A stretch of DNA of 64,000 nt, taken from contig JALNZE010000001.1 of the NCBI GenBank assembly GCA_023229465.1, positions 124,001-188,000 on the forward strand, read 5' to 3'. Shown piece after piece: positions 18,050-27,244 of the stretch. Position 1 is the first letter of the stretch, and every line of letters starts with the position of its first letter. Position numbers and translations under genes: made by a program. Source of the stretch: Chitinophagaceae bacterium (GTDB lineage: Bacteria > Bacteroidota > Bacteroidia > Chitinophagales > Chitinophagaceae). Under the pieces are notes generated by a model. That model searched no databases. It worked only from the letters and a program-made list of their open reading frames with translations, and was not told the origin of the DNA.

Positions 18050-18994
18050 ATGGAAAAAGGTCTTACTGATATATTCCGGGATAAGATTCAAAAGGAAATC
18101 AGGATTGAGCCAAAGGATTGGATGCCGGAAAAATATCGCCAGACATTAATCAGGCAAATCAGTCAGCATGCGCATAGTGAAATTGTGGGCATGTTACCTG
18201 AGGGGAACTGGATAACCCGTGCCCCTACTCTGCGGCGTAAAGCCATTCTGATAGCTAAAGTTCAGGATGAAGCAGGGCATGGCCTCTATTTATATTCAGC
18301 GGCAGAAACACTGGGTATTACCCGTGATGAAATGTATGACCAGTTACACAGTGGTAAGGCAAAATATTCTTCCATCTTTAATTATCCAACTTTAACCTGG
18401 GCAGATATTGGCGCTATCGGCTGGCTGGTAGATGGTGCAGCCATTATGAACCAGGTACCTTTATGCCGGAGCAGTTTTGGTCCGTATGCCAGGGCCATGG
18501 TAAGGGTTTGTAAAGAAGAGAGTTTTCACCAGAGACAGGGTTTTGAAATTTTATTAACCTTAGGTAAAGGCAGCCCCGAACAACGCCGCATGGCACAGGA
18601 TGCGCTTAACCGTTGGTGGTGGCCAAGTATCATGATGTTTGGACCTAAAGATGATGAAAGCCCGAATACCATTCAAAGTATGCAATGGAAAATCAAACGT
18701 TTTACCAATGATGAACTCAGGCAGAAATTTATTGATGTGTGTGCGGAACAGGTAAAATTATTAGGACTTGTTATACCAGATAAGGATCTTACATGGAATG
18801 AAGCAACAGGGCATTATGATTTCGGGCCGATTAACTGGGATGAATTCTGGCAGGTAATAAAAGGCAATGGCCCCTGCAATAAAGAAAGACTGGAAACAAG
18901 AAAAAAAGCATGGGAAGAAGGCGCCTGGGTTAGAGAAGCGGCTTCTGCGTATGCAGAAAAGATTGAAAGGAAGAAAGCCTTACTGGTTTATTAG
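18050..18994 (+). CDS. paaA: Phenylacetyl-CoA epoxidase subunit A
   Basis: Catalytic diiron subunit of the multicomponent oxygenase that epoxidises the ring of phenylacetyl-CoA. 314 residues. The ferritin-like fold carries the ligand motifs EAGHGLYLYS (with AKVQDEAGH) and KEESFHQRQGFE. First gene of the operon, under the palindromic operator. All key Glu/His residues appear present. Confidence 0.96.
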   Translation: MEKGLTDIFRDKIQKEIRIEPKDWMPEKYRQTLIRQISQHAHSEIVGMLPEGNWITRAPTLRRKAILIAKVQDEAGHGLYLYSAAETLGITRDEMYDQLHSGKAKYSSIFNYPTLTWADIGAIGWLVDGAAIMNQVPLCRSSFGPYARAMVRVCKEESFHQRQGFEILLTLGKGSPEQRRMAQDALNRWWWPSIMMFGPKDDESPNTIQSMQWKIKRFTNDELRQKFIDVCAEQVKLLGLVIPDKDLTWNEATGHYDFGPINWDEFWQVIKGNGPCNKERLETRKKAWEEGAWVREAASAYAEKIERKKALLVY

Positions 18995-19070
18995 TTTACC
19001 GGTTAACCGGTAGTTAAGGAAATTTATAGATACGTTACTACTAAAAGAATCCATTAATAAACTAAAAGAA

Positions 19071-19367
19071 ATGTCATCACAACCCAAGCAAGAATGGCCC
19101 CTCTGGGAAATATTTATCCGGAGCAAGCAGGGCCTTGATCACAAACACGTGGGCAGTTTGCATGCAGCAGATGCACAAATGGCCATAGAGAATGCCCGGG
19201 ACGTTTATACCAGAAGAATGGAAGGCATTAGTATATGGGCCGTAGAAAGTAAATATATCCATGCGAGTAACCCATCTGATGCTGAATCATTGTATGATCC
19301 TGCAAATGATAAAGCATACCGGCATCCAACTTTTTATACATTACCAGATGAGGTAAAACACATGTAA
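19071..19367 (+). CDS. paaB: Phenylacetyl-CoA epoxidase subunit B
   Basis: Small structural subunit of the PaaABCE oxygenase, 98 residues, normal for the family. The block WEIFIRSKQGLDHKHVGSLH and the following AIENARDVYTRR are typical of PaaB. It lies 76 bp after paaA and 31 bp before paaC in one operon. No metal site is expected. Confidence 0.95.
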   Translation: MSSQPKQEWPLWEIFIRSKQGLDHKHVGSLHAADAQMAIENARDVYTRRMEGISIWAVESKYIHASNPSDAESLYDPANDKAYRHPTFYTLPDEVKHM

Positions 19368-19398
19368 TAGTCCGCTTTCCTAAACGGAAAATATTTTT

Positions 19399-20154
19399 AT
19401 GCATAACAAAACCCTAATTGACTATACCCTGCATCTGGCCGATAACGCTTTGATTATCGGGCATCGCAACAGTGAATGGTGCGGGCATGGGCCGGTATTG
19501 GAACAGGATATTGCCATTTCCAATATCGCACTGGATTTGATTGGCCAGGCAAGAAATTTTTACCAGTATGCAGCAACCGTTTCCGGTAATGGTGCAACAG
19601 AAGACACATTGGCCTATTTACGGGACGCCATTGATTTTAAAAATATCTTACTGGTAGAATTGCCGAATGGCGATTGGGCACAAACTATTTTAAAACAGTT
19701 TTTTTTTAGTACCTATCAATATTTTCTTTACCAACAATTGCAAAATAGTAAAGATGCGCAATTGGCAGCTATTGCAGAGAAGGCCCTGAAAGAGGTTACC
19801 TATCATGTTCGCTGGAGCAGCGAATGGGTGATACGCCTGGGCGATGGAACCCTGGAGAGTAAAAATAGAATGCTACGGGCTATTGATGAAATATGGAGTT
19901 ATACAGGAGAAATGTTTCTGGCTGCAAGCTATGAGCTGCAGGGTATACGTGAAGAATACGCGGTTGACCTTTCTGAGATACAAAAAAATTGGGTTCAAAA
20001 AATAACATCCGTATGTATAGAAGCAACACTTCCCTTACCGGCTGATACCTGGATGCAATCCGGCGGAAAAGAAGGCAAACATACAGAATACCTGGGTTTT
20101 ATTTTAGCGGATATGCAGTTTTTACAACGAGCCTATCCGGATGCTGACTGGTAA
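19399..20154 (+). CDS. paaC: Phenylacetyl-CoA epoxidase subunit C
   Basis: Ferritin-like structural partner of PaaA, 251 residues. The motifs GHRNSEWCGHGPVLEQDIAI near the N-terminus and KEVTYHVRWSSEWVIRLGDG in the middle are characteristic of PaaC. It forms the ABC core with its neighbours. Co-transcribed with paaB and paaD. Confidence 0.96.
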   Translation: MHNKTLIDYTLHLADNALIIGHRNSEWCGHGPVLEQDIAISNIALDLIGQARNFYQYAATVSGNGATEDTLAYLRDAIDFKNILLVELPNGDWAQTILKQFFFSTYQYFLYQQLQNSKDAQLAAIAEKALKEVTYHVRWSSEWVIRLGDGTLESKNRMLRAIDEIWSYTGEMFLAASYELQGIREEYAVDLSEIQKNWVQKITSVCIEATLPLPADTWMQSGGKEGKHTEYLGFILADMQFLQRAYPDADW

Positions 20155-20173
20155 AAGATCGAACACCTAAGAA

Positions 20174-20722
20174 ATGGAGATACCGAACAAACATAGGATA
20201 GTTACTACTACTTCAGAAGAAGTAAAACAAGCGGTACTGTTCCTGCTGGAAAGCGTTACTGATCCTGAAGTACCCGTACTTTCTGTGATTGATTTAGGGG
20301 TTGTAAGAGATATCATAGTAAACCCGAATCCCGAATCAGGTGGCTGGAGCATTATAGTACAAGTAACCCCTACTTACACCGGCTGCCCGGCTATGGATGT
20401 AATGAAAACAACTATCCGGATGGCATTGTTACAGGCCGGCTTTACAGATATCAGCATCACATCAGTCTTATCACCAGCCTGGACAACCGATTGGATGAGT
20501 GAACATGGAAAAGAAAAACTAAAAGCATATGGTATTGCGCCACCGCAATATAAACAGGCAGTCTGCACACCAGATTCATTCCAGGAAGAAGAAGCCATAC
20601 AGTGCCCACTTTGCCATTCCTATCATACAAGACTGGTTTCGCAATTTGGCAGTACTGCCTGTAAAGCGCTCTATCAATGCCATGATTGCAAGGAGCCCTT
20701 TGACTATTTCAAATGCCACTAA
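20174..20722 (+). CDS. paaD: PaaD, iron-sulfur/maturation protein of the phenylacetyl-CoA epoxidase
   Basis: 182 residues. The N-terminal two thirds is a MIP18/DUF59-type domain (DPEVPVLSVIDLGVVRDI, TPTYTGCPAMD), found in iron-sulfur assembly factors. The C-terminal 45 residues carry CPLC, a lone Cys and CHDC plus a terminal Cys, a likely zinc or iron-sulfur site typical of PaaD (also called PaaJ in some schemes). It is required for activity of the oxygenase in model systems. Confidence 0.94.
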   Translation: MEIPNKHRIVTTTSEEVKQAVLFLLESVTDPEVPVLSVIDLGVVRDIIVNPNPESGGWSIIVQVTPTYTGCPAMDVMKTTIRMALLQAGFTDISITSVLSPAWTTDWMSEHGKEKLKAYGIAPPQYKQAVCTPDSFQEEEAIQCPLCHSYHTRLVSQFGSTACKALYQCHDCKEPFDYFKCH

Positions 20723-20791
20723 GGATTCTCTGTGTAGAGGGTAGATAGGGGAACAGGGCGGAATTAGTATATTCGTTTAAATCAGCAGCAT

Positions 20792-21568
20792 ATGTCATCT
20801 ATACTTTTATCTGTCGAAGATAGTATTGCAACCATCACACTCAACCGGCCCGGGAAACTCAATTCATTCAACCGTGAAATGGCGCTCAGGCTTCAATCAA
20901 TATTAGATGAATGTGCAGCGCTTGATGAAGTAAGATGTATTTATATAACCGGTGCCGGGAAGGGTTTTAGCGCCGGACAGGACCTTGCAGAAGTGGCTGA
21001 TCCCAATGGACCGGGTATGCAAAAAATTTTGAGTGAGCATTACAATCCAATCATAACCCGTTTAAGAAATGTGCCCAAACCCATTGTGGCTGCGGTGAAT
21101 GGAGTTGCCGCGGGAGCAGGCGCTAATATTGCATTGGCCTGCGACATTGTACTAGCTACAGAATCCGCTTCATTCATACAGGCATTTTCGAAAATTGGTT
21201 TAATCCCCGATAGCGGTGGCACATTTCAGTTACCCCGACTGGTTGGTTTTCAGAGAGCCGGTGCATTGATGATGCTGGGCGATAAAGTTGCCGCGAATGA
21301 CGCACTGGCAATGGGTATGATTTATAAAGTATTCAGCGATGAAACATTTACGGTAGAAACAAAAAAGATTGCCGCAACACTTTCTCAAATGCCCACCAGG
21401 GCTTTGGCATATATTAAACATGCTTTAAATAATTCAACCGGAAATACCTTGGAAGAACAATTATTACTGGAAGATACTTATCAGCAAAAAGCGGCTGACA
21501 CAAATGATTTTAAAGAAGGGGTACAGGCATTTCTGGAAAAACGTTTACCTAAATTTAAAGGAGACTAA
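20792..21568 (+). CDS. paaG: Enoyl-CoA hydratase/isomerase family protein (PaaG-like)
   Basis: 258 residues of the crotonase fold. Oxyanion-hole segments are GKGFSAGQDL and NGVAAGAGANIAL. By position, it is probably the ring 1,2-epoxyphenylacetyl-CoA isomerase PaaG that turns the epoxide into the oxepin; the IPDSGGTFQLPRLVG block with an acidic residue fits PaaG. A PaaF hydratase role cannot be excluded. It is followed after 2 bp by paaI. Confidence 0.85.
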   Translation: MSSILLSVEDSIATITLNRPGKLNSFNREMALRLQSILDECAALDEVRCIYITGAGKGFSAGQDLAEVADPNGPGMQKILSEHYNPIITRLRNVPKPIVAAVNGVAAGAGANIALACDIVLATESASFIQAFSKIGLIPDSGGTFQLPRLVGFQRAGALMMLGDKVAANDALAMGMIYKVFSDETFTVETKKIAATLSQMPTRALAYIKHALNNSTGNTLEEQLLLEDTYQQKAADTNDFKEGVQAFLEKRLPKFKGD

Positions 21569-21570
21569 CT

Positions 21571-21999
21571 ATGAATGAGAGAGATATGCAAGCACAACAA
21601 GTGGTTACCCATATGATGGAACATGACAAATTTTCTCAATGGCTGGGCATTACTGTATTGGAAATAAAAGAAGGTTATAGCAAAATACAAATGCCGATCA
21701 GAGATGAAATGGTGAACGGATTTGGTATCGCGCATGGCGGTATCGCTTTTTCGATGGCTGATAGCGCTTTTGCTTTTGCCTGCAATAACCGCAACAATCT
21801 TTCCGTGGCGCTGGATACTTCCATCAACTTTACCAAAGCTGTTCAGGTGGGTGACACACTTATTGCTGAGGCAAAAGAAATCCATAATGGAAGAAGCACC
21901 GGACTGTATCAGATTACGATCACTAACCAACATAATGAACAGGTGGCACATTTTAAGGGCACCTGTTTCAGAACCGGAAAAGCATTGTTACCGTTATAA
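21571..21999 (+). CDS. paaI: Hotdog-fold acyl-CoA thioesterase PaaI
   Basis: 142 residues. The hotdog signature is NGFGIAHGGIAFSMADSAFAFA, with the catalytic Asp in MADSAF. PaaI thioesterases release dead-end CoA products of phenylacetate breakdown. It sits 2 bp after paaG, the last gene of the operon in this window. paaZ, paaH, paaJ and paaK are not present nearby, so lower-pathway genes must lie elsewhere or be absent. Confidence 0.92.
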   Translation: MNERDMQAQQVVTHMMEHDKFSQWLGITVLEIKEGYSKIQMPIRDEMVNGFGIAHGGIAFSMADSAFAFACNNRNNLSVALDTSINFTKAVQVGDTLIAEAKEIHNGRSTGLYQITITNQHNEQVAHFKGTCFRTGKALLPL

Positions 22000-22118
22000 T
22001 TTGGGATAGGAAGTATTATTGAAATACCTGCCCGCTGCCAAAACAGGAAACCATGAATTAAGCCTGCAATAAATTAAGAGAACCGGCTAACAAATAACAT
22101 TGGCGTACATTTGCCATT

Positions 22119-22153
22119 AATTCGTGCAATTAGCCTAATTCGTGTAATTCGTG
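22119..22153 (+). repeat. Three AATTCGTG repeats running into the obgE start codon
   Basis: AATTCGTG occurs at 22119-22126, 22137-22144 and 22146-22153. The last copy contains the GTG start codon of obgE. Similar intergenic phrases are common in many environmental genomes. The rest of the 22000-22118 gap shows no further feature. Confidence 0.6.
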
Positions 22154-23155
22154 TCAGAAAGAAACAACTTCATAGATTATATCCGCATTTTTGCCCGCAG
22201 TGGTCATGGTGGCCAGGGCATTACACATTTAATGCGCAACAAACTAACCGCCATGGGCGGCCCGGATGGTGGTGATGGTGGACGGGGGGGGCATATTATT
22301 CTTCGCGGCAACAGTAATTTGTGGACCTTGCTTCACCTGAGATATTTTAAAAATGTTTTGGCAGATAATGGCGAGAACGGGAGTAAAAATAATTGTACCG
22401 GAAAAGACGGCAAAGACATCATCATTGATGTTCCCTTAGGTACCGTGGCCCGGGATGAAGAAACGGGCAATAAAGAAATTGAAATACTGGAAGATGGGCA
22501 GGAGGTTATCTGGCTCAGAGGTGGCCGTGGTGGTTTAGGTAACAGCAATTTTGCTACCCCTACCAACCAGGTACCGGAACATTCACAACCGGGAGAACCC
22601 GGTGTGGAAGGCTGGAAAAATCTTGAACTGAAAGTATTGGCAGATGTTGGTTTAGTGGGTTTCCCTAATGCCGGTAAATCAACTTTATTATCTGTGATCA
22701 CCGCGGCAAAACCAAAAATTGCCAACTACGCATTTACAACAATTATACCTCAATTAGGAATGGTGGAATACCGCGATCAGCAATCATTTTGTATTGCAGA
22801 TCTGCCAGGCATTATTGAAGGCGCCGCGGAAGGAAAGGGTTTGGGACATCGTTTCTTAAGACATATTGAACGTAATTCAATTCTACTTTTTTTAATTCCC
22901 GCAGACAGCAATGATCATCGCAAAGAATTTGAGATTCTCCGAAATGAACTGGAAGAATACAATCCGGAAATGTTGCAAAAAGATTTTATCATCGCCATCA
23001 GTAAAAGTGATATGCTGGATGATGAGTTGAAGGAAGCCATCAGCAAAGAATTACCCGCGGGTATCCCACACCTCTTTATATCCTCTATCACCAATAAGGG
23101 ACTAACCGAATTAAAGGATCTTCTCTGGCATACCCTGAATAAACCTGTTGTATAA
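22151..23155 (+). CDS. obgE: GTPase ObgE/CgtA
   Basis: Ribosome-associated GTPase involved in 50S assembly and stress responses. 334 residues from a GTG start. The N-terminal glycine-rich Obg fold (GGDGGRGGHI and similar) covers 1-160. The G domain has GFPNAGKST (P loop), DLPGIIEGAAEG (switch II), SKSD (G4) and SSITNKG (G5). There is no long C-terminal extension. The GTG lies inside a short repeat, an odd place for a start, but no better start is seen before the conserved NNFIDYIRI block. Confidence 0.95.
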   Translation: MSERNNFIDYIRIFARSGHGGQGITHLMRNKLTAMGGPDGGDGGRGGHIILRGNSNLWTLLHLRYFKNVLADNGENGSKNNCTGKDGKDIIIDVPLGTVARDEETGNKEIEILEDGQEVIWLRGGRGGLGNSNFATPTNQVPEHSQPGEPGVEGWKNLELKVLADVGLVGFPNAGKSTLLSVITAAKPKIANYAFTTIIPQLGMVEYRDQQSFCIADLPGIIEGAAEGKGLGHRFLRHIERNSILLFLIPADSNDHRKEFEILRNELEEYNPEMLQKDFIIAISKSDMLDDELKEAISKELPAGIPHLFISSITNKGLTELKDLLWHTLNKPVV

Positions 23156-23157
23156 AT

Positions 23158-23272
23158 TTTCTCTGTGCAACTCAGTGTACCCTGTGCCCTCCGTGTTGAA
23201 AAAAAACACTAAAGCATCTGTATGTTTTTTTTCAACACGGAGGGCACGGAGGAACAGAGGTTCACAGAGAAA
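23158..23272. repeat. 115-bp inverted-repeat element with perfect 25-bp inner arms
   Basis: Inner arms 23184-23208 and 23223-23247 are perfect complements of 25 nt around a 14-nt loop, each containing CCTCCGTGTTG and a run of eight A or T. The outer ends TTTCTCTGTG (23158-23167) and CACAGAGAAA (23263-23272) pair as well. The element begins 3 bp after the obgE stop, so it can also end that transcript. The layout resembles a small non-coding repeat of the CTCTGTG type. Confidence 0.8.
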
Positions 23273-23273
23273 G

Positions 23274-23287
23274 AACTAACGTTAGTT
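23274..23287. repeat. Perfect 14-bp palindrome AACTAACGTTAGTT
   Basis: The palindrome lies just outside the inverted-repeat element and about 240 bp upstream of the secreted protein gene. It may be a protein-binding site or an insertion scar. No regulator can be assigned. Confidence 0.45.
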
Positions 23288-23528
23288 AACTAATCACGTA
23301 ACATTCTATTAACATTGGGCAGAAGGTTACCTTTCTGCGATGCGGGTATTAAAGGTATACATACGGGTTTTGATGTACATCTAAATTTGAATTCGCAATT
23401 CAATCCAACCGCTACGGTACCTGTATAACTCTTCTGATTGTTACCATGTAAAAATTTTCTTTTGCAAGTCTGTAAGGCGGTAGTATGCCCAATCAATTAT
23501 TATTTTAACACAAACAACACACATTATT

Positions 23529-23954
23529 ATGAAAAAACAATCTATCCAAACAATCGCTAAAAGATTTTTCTTAGGCAACCTGTTAGCCGCGGCATTATTT
23601 CTTTCTGCCAATGCCGCTACACCCGCTTCTGTTAGCAAACCGTACTCATTCGATGCTAATAAAGTAGAATTTAATTATATCGGTGTTGATCACCTCAACC
23701 AGTTATCGTTCAATGTAAAATACAATAACCTTCCGGGAAATACTTTTAGCCTGGTGGTACTTGACGAGAATGGTGAGCAGCTTTTTAAAAGCTTTTACTC
23801 CGATAAACAATTCAATAAAACCTTCAAACTTCCTAAATCAGAAGTTAGTAAAGTAACCTTCCTTATTGAAGACATAAAAGGTTCTGTTAAAGAAAAATTT
23901 GAAGTTAACGTTAAAACAAGTTCATACGATGCTGTGATTGTTAGCAAAGGATAA
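23529..23954 (+). CDS. Conserved secreted protein of unknown function
   Basis: 141 residues. The first 29 residues form a signal peptide (basic start, then LLAAALFLSANA). The mature part is beta-rich (FNYIGVDHLNQLSFNVKYNN, TFSLVVLDENG) and reads like a single small beta sandwich. No catalytic motif is visible. I do not recognise a named family. It is a single gene with a strong terminator. Confidence 0.8.
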   Translation: MKKQSIQTIAKRFFLGNLLAAALFLSANAATPASVSKPYSFDANKVEFNYIGVDHLNQLSFNVKYNNLPGNTFSLVVLDENGEQLFKSFYSDKQFNKTFKLPKSEVSKVTFLIEDIKGSVKEKFEVNVKTSSYDAVIVSKG

Positions 23955-23978
23955 TATCCAAACAACCTTTTTTTACCG

Positions 23979-24005
23979 CACCGCTATTGATATTTCAATA
24001 GCGGT
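23979..24005 (+). terminator. Intrinsic terminator of the secreted protein gene
   Basis: CACCGCTATTGA and TCAATAGCGGTG form a perfect 12-bp stem with loop TATT, followed by TTTTTG on the plus strand. Confidence 0.9.
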
Positions 24006-24054
24006 GTTTTTGTGTCTGCACCTAAACGTACAAACCTGAAAGCCTGGCAAGAAA

Positions 24055-24083
24055 AAAGCCATCCCGTTAAGCGGGATGGCTTT
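24055..24083 (-). terminator. Intrinsic terminator of typA
   Basis: AAAGCCATCCCG and CGGGATGGCTTT pair perfectly (12 bp, 5-nt loop). On the minus strand the stem is followed by a T-rich run, and it lies 22 bp after the typA stop. Confidence 0.9.
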
Positions 24084-24104
24084 CTAACTATTTAAAAAAC
24101 AGGC

Positions 24105-25919
24105 TTATCCTACCGCTTCACTTTGCATGCTCTTACTGCTCTTCTTTCTGTCATCTTCATTCAATACCACTTTACGCATACGAATGTTCTTTGGAGTAAC
24201 CTCTATACATTCATCCTGCTGAATATATTCCATACATTCTTCCAGTGTGAACTGCAATTTAGGAACGATCCTTACCGCATCGTCACTACCACTGGCGCGG
24301 TGATTGGTTAATTTTTTCATTTCCACCGCATTCACGTTCAGGTCACCCGGTTTAATATGCTCAGCTATTATCTGCCCAACATACACTTCATCTCCCGGAT
24401 CTACAAAGAAGCTTCCGCGATCCTGTAGTTTATCAATGGAATAAGCAGTAGTGATACCCATAAACTTGGCAATCAATACACCATTGCTTCTGCCGGGTAT
24501 CGGTCCTTTCCATGGTTTATAATCAATAAAACGGTGCGCCATTACGGCTTCACCTGCTGTATTAGTCAACATCTGCGAACGCAAGCCTATCAAACCTCTT
24601 GAAGGAATTTCAAATTCAAGGTGCTGCATCTGGCCCTTGCTTTCCATGATCTGCATTTCTCCTTTACGTTGTGTAACCAGGTCAATAACCTTTCCACTGA
24701 AATCAGCGGGAACATCTACAACCAGGTTCTCATATGGTTCATGCTTTTTCCCATCGATGGTTTTTACCAACACCTGTGGGTTACCAACAGTCAATTCGTA
24801 TCCTTCACGACGCATGGTCTCCACCAATATTCCCAAATGCAGGATACCCCGTCCAAATACAAGGAAGCTATCTGCACTGTCGGTATCTTCTACACGCAGG
24901 GCAAGGTTCTTTTCAGTTTCCTTCATCAAACGGTCACGCAGGTGGCGTGAGGTTACAAACTTACCATCCCTGCCAAAGAATGGTGAGTTATTGATGCTGA
25001 AAGTCATGCTCATAGTAGGTTCATCCACACTGATAATTGGTAACCCTTCCGGATTTTCCGTATCAGCAATGGTATCTCCAATATTGAAATCATCAAGTCC
25101 TACCACAGCGCAAAGGTCACCGGCAATTACTTCCGTTACTTTACGTTTACCCATCCCTTCAAATACATACAATTCTTTAACCCGGCACTTTTTGATAGAA
25201 CCATCCCCCTGTACCAACGCAATTTGCTGGCTATCTTTAATTACCCCTCTGGTTACTTTACCAATGGCAATACGGCCCAGGAAAGAAGAATAGTCAAGTG
25301 AGGTAATCTGCATTTGCAGCGGGCCTTCATTTACTTTAGGAGCAGGAACATATTTAATGATACCATCCATTAAAGGAATGATATCTTCTGTTTGTGTTAA
25401 CGTATCATTGAACCAACCGTTCTTTCCGCTACCATAAAAAGTAGGGAAGTTCAGTTGCTCTTCTGTAGCATCCAGGTTAAAGAAGAGCTCAAATACCGCA
25501 TCGTGTACTTCATCAGGACGGCAGTTAGGTTTATCTACTTTGTTAATTACCACAATTGGGTGCAGGTTAAGGTGCAAGGCTTTCTGCAGTACAAAACGGG
25601 TTTGCGGCATAGGTCCTTCAAAAGCATCTACGAGCAAAATTACCCCATCGGCCATTTTCAAAACGCGTTCCACTTCACCGCCAAAATCACTGTGTCCCGG
25701 TGTATCGATCACATTTATTTTGTAGTCTTTGTAAATTACCGCAGCGTTCTTACTAAAGATGGTAATACCCCGTTCTTTTTCCAGGTCATTGCTATCCATA
25801 ATCAATTCACCCGCATCCTGGTTATCCCTGAATACTTTGGTAGTCTGCAAAATCCTGTCTACCAATGTTGTTTTGCCATGGTCAACGTGTGCAATAATGG
25901 CAATATTTCTTATTTCCAT
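24105..25919 (-). CDS. typA: Translational GTPase TypA/BipA
   Basis: Ribosome-binding GTPase of the EF-G family, needed for growth at low temperature or stress in other bacteria. 604 residues. G motifs: AHVDHGKTT, DTPGHSDFGGEVER (G3) and NKVD (G4), followed by EF-G-like domains and the TypA-specific C-terminal domain. Start is the ATG at 25919. Single gene with its own terminator. Confidence 0.97.
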   Translation of the reverse strand: MEIRNIAIIAHVDHGKTTLVDRILQTTKVFRDNQDAGELIMDSNDLEKERGITIFSKNAAVIYKDYKINVIDTPGHSDFGGEVERVLKMADGVILLVDAFEGPMPQTRFVLQKALHLNLHPIVVINKVDKPNCRPDEVHDAVFELFFNLDATEEQLNFPTFYGSGKNGWFNDTLTQTEDIIPLMDGIIKYVPAPKVNEGPLQMQITSLDYSSFLGRIAIGKVTRGVIKDSQQIALVQGDGSIKKCRVKELYVFEGMGKRKVTEVIAGDLCAVVGLDDFNIGDTIADTENPEGLPIISVDEPTMSMTFSINNSPFFGRDGKFVTSRHLRDRLMKETEKNLALRVEDTDSADSFLVFGRGILHLGILVETMRREGYELTVGNPQVLVKTIDGKKHEPYENLVVDVPADFSGKVIDLVTQRKGEMQIMESKGQMQHLEFEIPSRGLIGLRSQMLTNTAGEAVMAHRFIDYKPWKGPIPGRSNGVLIAKFMGITTAYSIDKLQDRGSFFVDPGDEVYVGQIIAEHIKPGDLNVNAVEMKKLTNHRASGSDDAVRIVPKLQFTLEECMEYIQQDECIEVTPKNIRMRKVVLNEDDRKKSSKSMQSEAVG

Positions 25920-26087
25920 GTAAAATTTTAAGGCTGCAAAGGTAGGTCTTTACAGCCGGAGGGCAAGGGGAGAAGCTAAACTTAACAGGAAAATGATATA
26001 ACTAACTGATAATCTGCTTCTTAAATGATTGCTTACTTACAATAAATCATCCATTTATCCAATAAGTACTCATGACAACCTGGATAT

Positions 26088-27125
26088 ATGAAAAAAAAGT
26101 TAGTTTTAAATAAATCAATTGCTATGCGTTTTATAAAAAGATTTTTTGCTGTTTTAGGGATCTTACTGGTCCTATATCTTCTTGGGCCAAATCCAACAAC
26201 ACCAGTTTACAATACTACCCTTCCAACTATTCCGGCAACGGCCACTACTTTAGAAAATTATATTAAGGAACAGGAATCCCATTATACCATCAAGCCCGAT
26301 AATGAAGCAAGGATTATTTGGGCCAATGATTCCGTAAAACAAAAAACAGCCTATGCCATTGTTTACCTGCATGGTTTTAGCGCCAGCCAGGAAGAAGGCA
26401 ATCCTGTTCACCGCGACCTTGCCAGACAATTTGGATCTAACCTATACCTCTCCCGGCTTTCACAACACGGTATTGATACCATAGATGCGCTTGCAAATTT
26501 GTCGGCTGAAAATCTTTGGGAATCGGCCAAACAGGCCTATGCTATTGGAAAACAATTGGGCGATAAAGTAATCCTGATGGGTACATCAACCGGTGGTACC
26601 CTGGCTATTCAACTGGCAGCAGCCTATCCGGAAGTAGCGGGACTGGTTTTACTTTCTCCTAATATAGCCATCAACGACCCCAATGCCTGGCTGGTTAATA
26701 ATCCATGGGGGTTACAAATTGCCAGGCTGGTTAAAGGATCTAAACTTAATACAGCGGGCTCAAATACGCCCGAATATAATCAATACTGGAACCATCAATA
26801 TCGGTTGGAAGCCACGGTACAGTTAGAGGAGTTACTGGAAACCACTATGACCAAAGCTACTTTTGCGAGGGTAAAACAACCTGTACTCGTTTTGTATTAT
26901 TATAAAGACGAGCAACACCAGGACCCGGTAGTAAAAGTATCGGCCATGAAAACGATGATGGCAAATCTGGGTACACCGCCATCCCGGAAAAAAATGGTTG
27001 CCATACCGGAAGCGGGCAACCATGTACTTGGATCACCAATTCAATCAAAAGATATTATAACGGTTGAAAGAGAAGCAGGGCTATTTATGAAAGAAACGCT
27101 GCATATCCCAACAAAACAGCAGTAA
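26088..27125 (+). CDS. Membrane-anchored alpha/beta hydrolase
   Basis: 345 residues. A single N-terminal hydrophobic segment (about 17-34) anchors the protein or serves as a signal. The hydrolase core has YLHGFSASQEEG (oxyanion region), the nucleophile elbow GTSTGG and a late His in EAGNHVLG; an acidic residue in the YYYKDEQHQD stretch may complete the triad. The substrate is not known; lipase or esterase activity is plausible. A second ATG at 26124 would shorten the N-terminus. Confidence 0.85.
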   Translation: MKKKLVLNKSIAMRFIKRFFAVLGILLVLYLLGPNPTTPVYNTTLPTIPATATTLENYIKEQESHYTIKPDNEARIIWANDSVKQKTAYAIVYLHGFSASQEEGNPVHRDLARQFGSNLYLSRLSQHGIDTIDALANLSAENLWESAKQAYAIGKQLGDKVILMGTSTGGTLAIQLAAAYPEVAGLVLLSPNIAINDPNAWLVNNPWGLQIARLVKGSKLNTAGSNTPEYNQYWNHQYRLEATVQLEELLETTMTKATFARVKQPVLVLYYYKDEQHQDPVVKVSAMKTMMANLGTPPSRKKMVAIPEAGNHVLGSPIQSKDIITVEREAGLFMKETLHIPTKQQ

Positions 27126-27244
27126 AGGGGCTATAGTTTGCTGGTGATTTATCGTTTTAAGCCATTTTTCTTTATCTATGAAACCACCAACATCAAACAA
27201 CAAACTTCTTTACCTTCACCCTGGTCAAACTAAAACGATTGTCT

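Noticed and set aside
24621..25931. Long frames antisense to typA
   Set aside because: They mirror the codon pattern of a well-conserved GTPase gene and have no motifs of their own.
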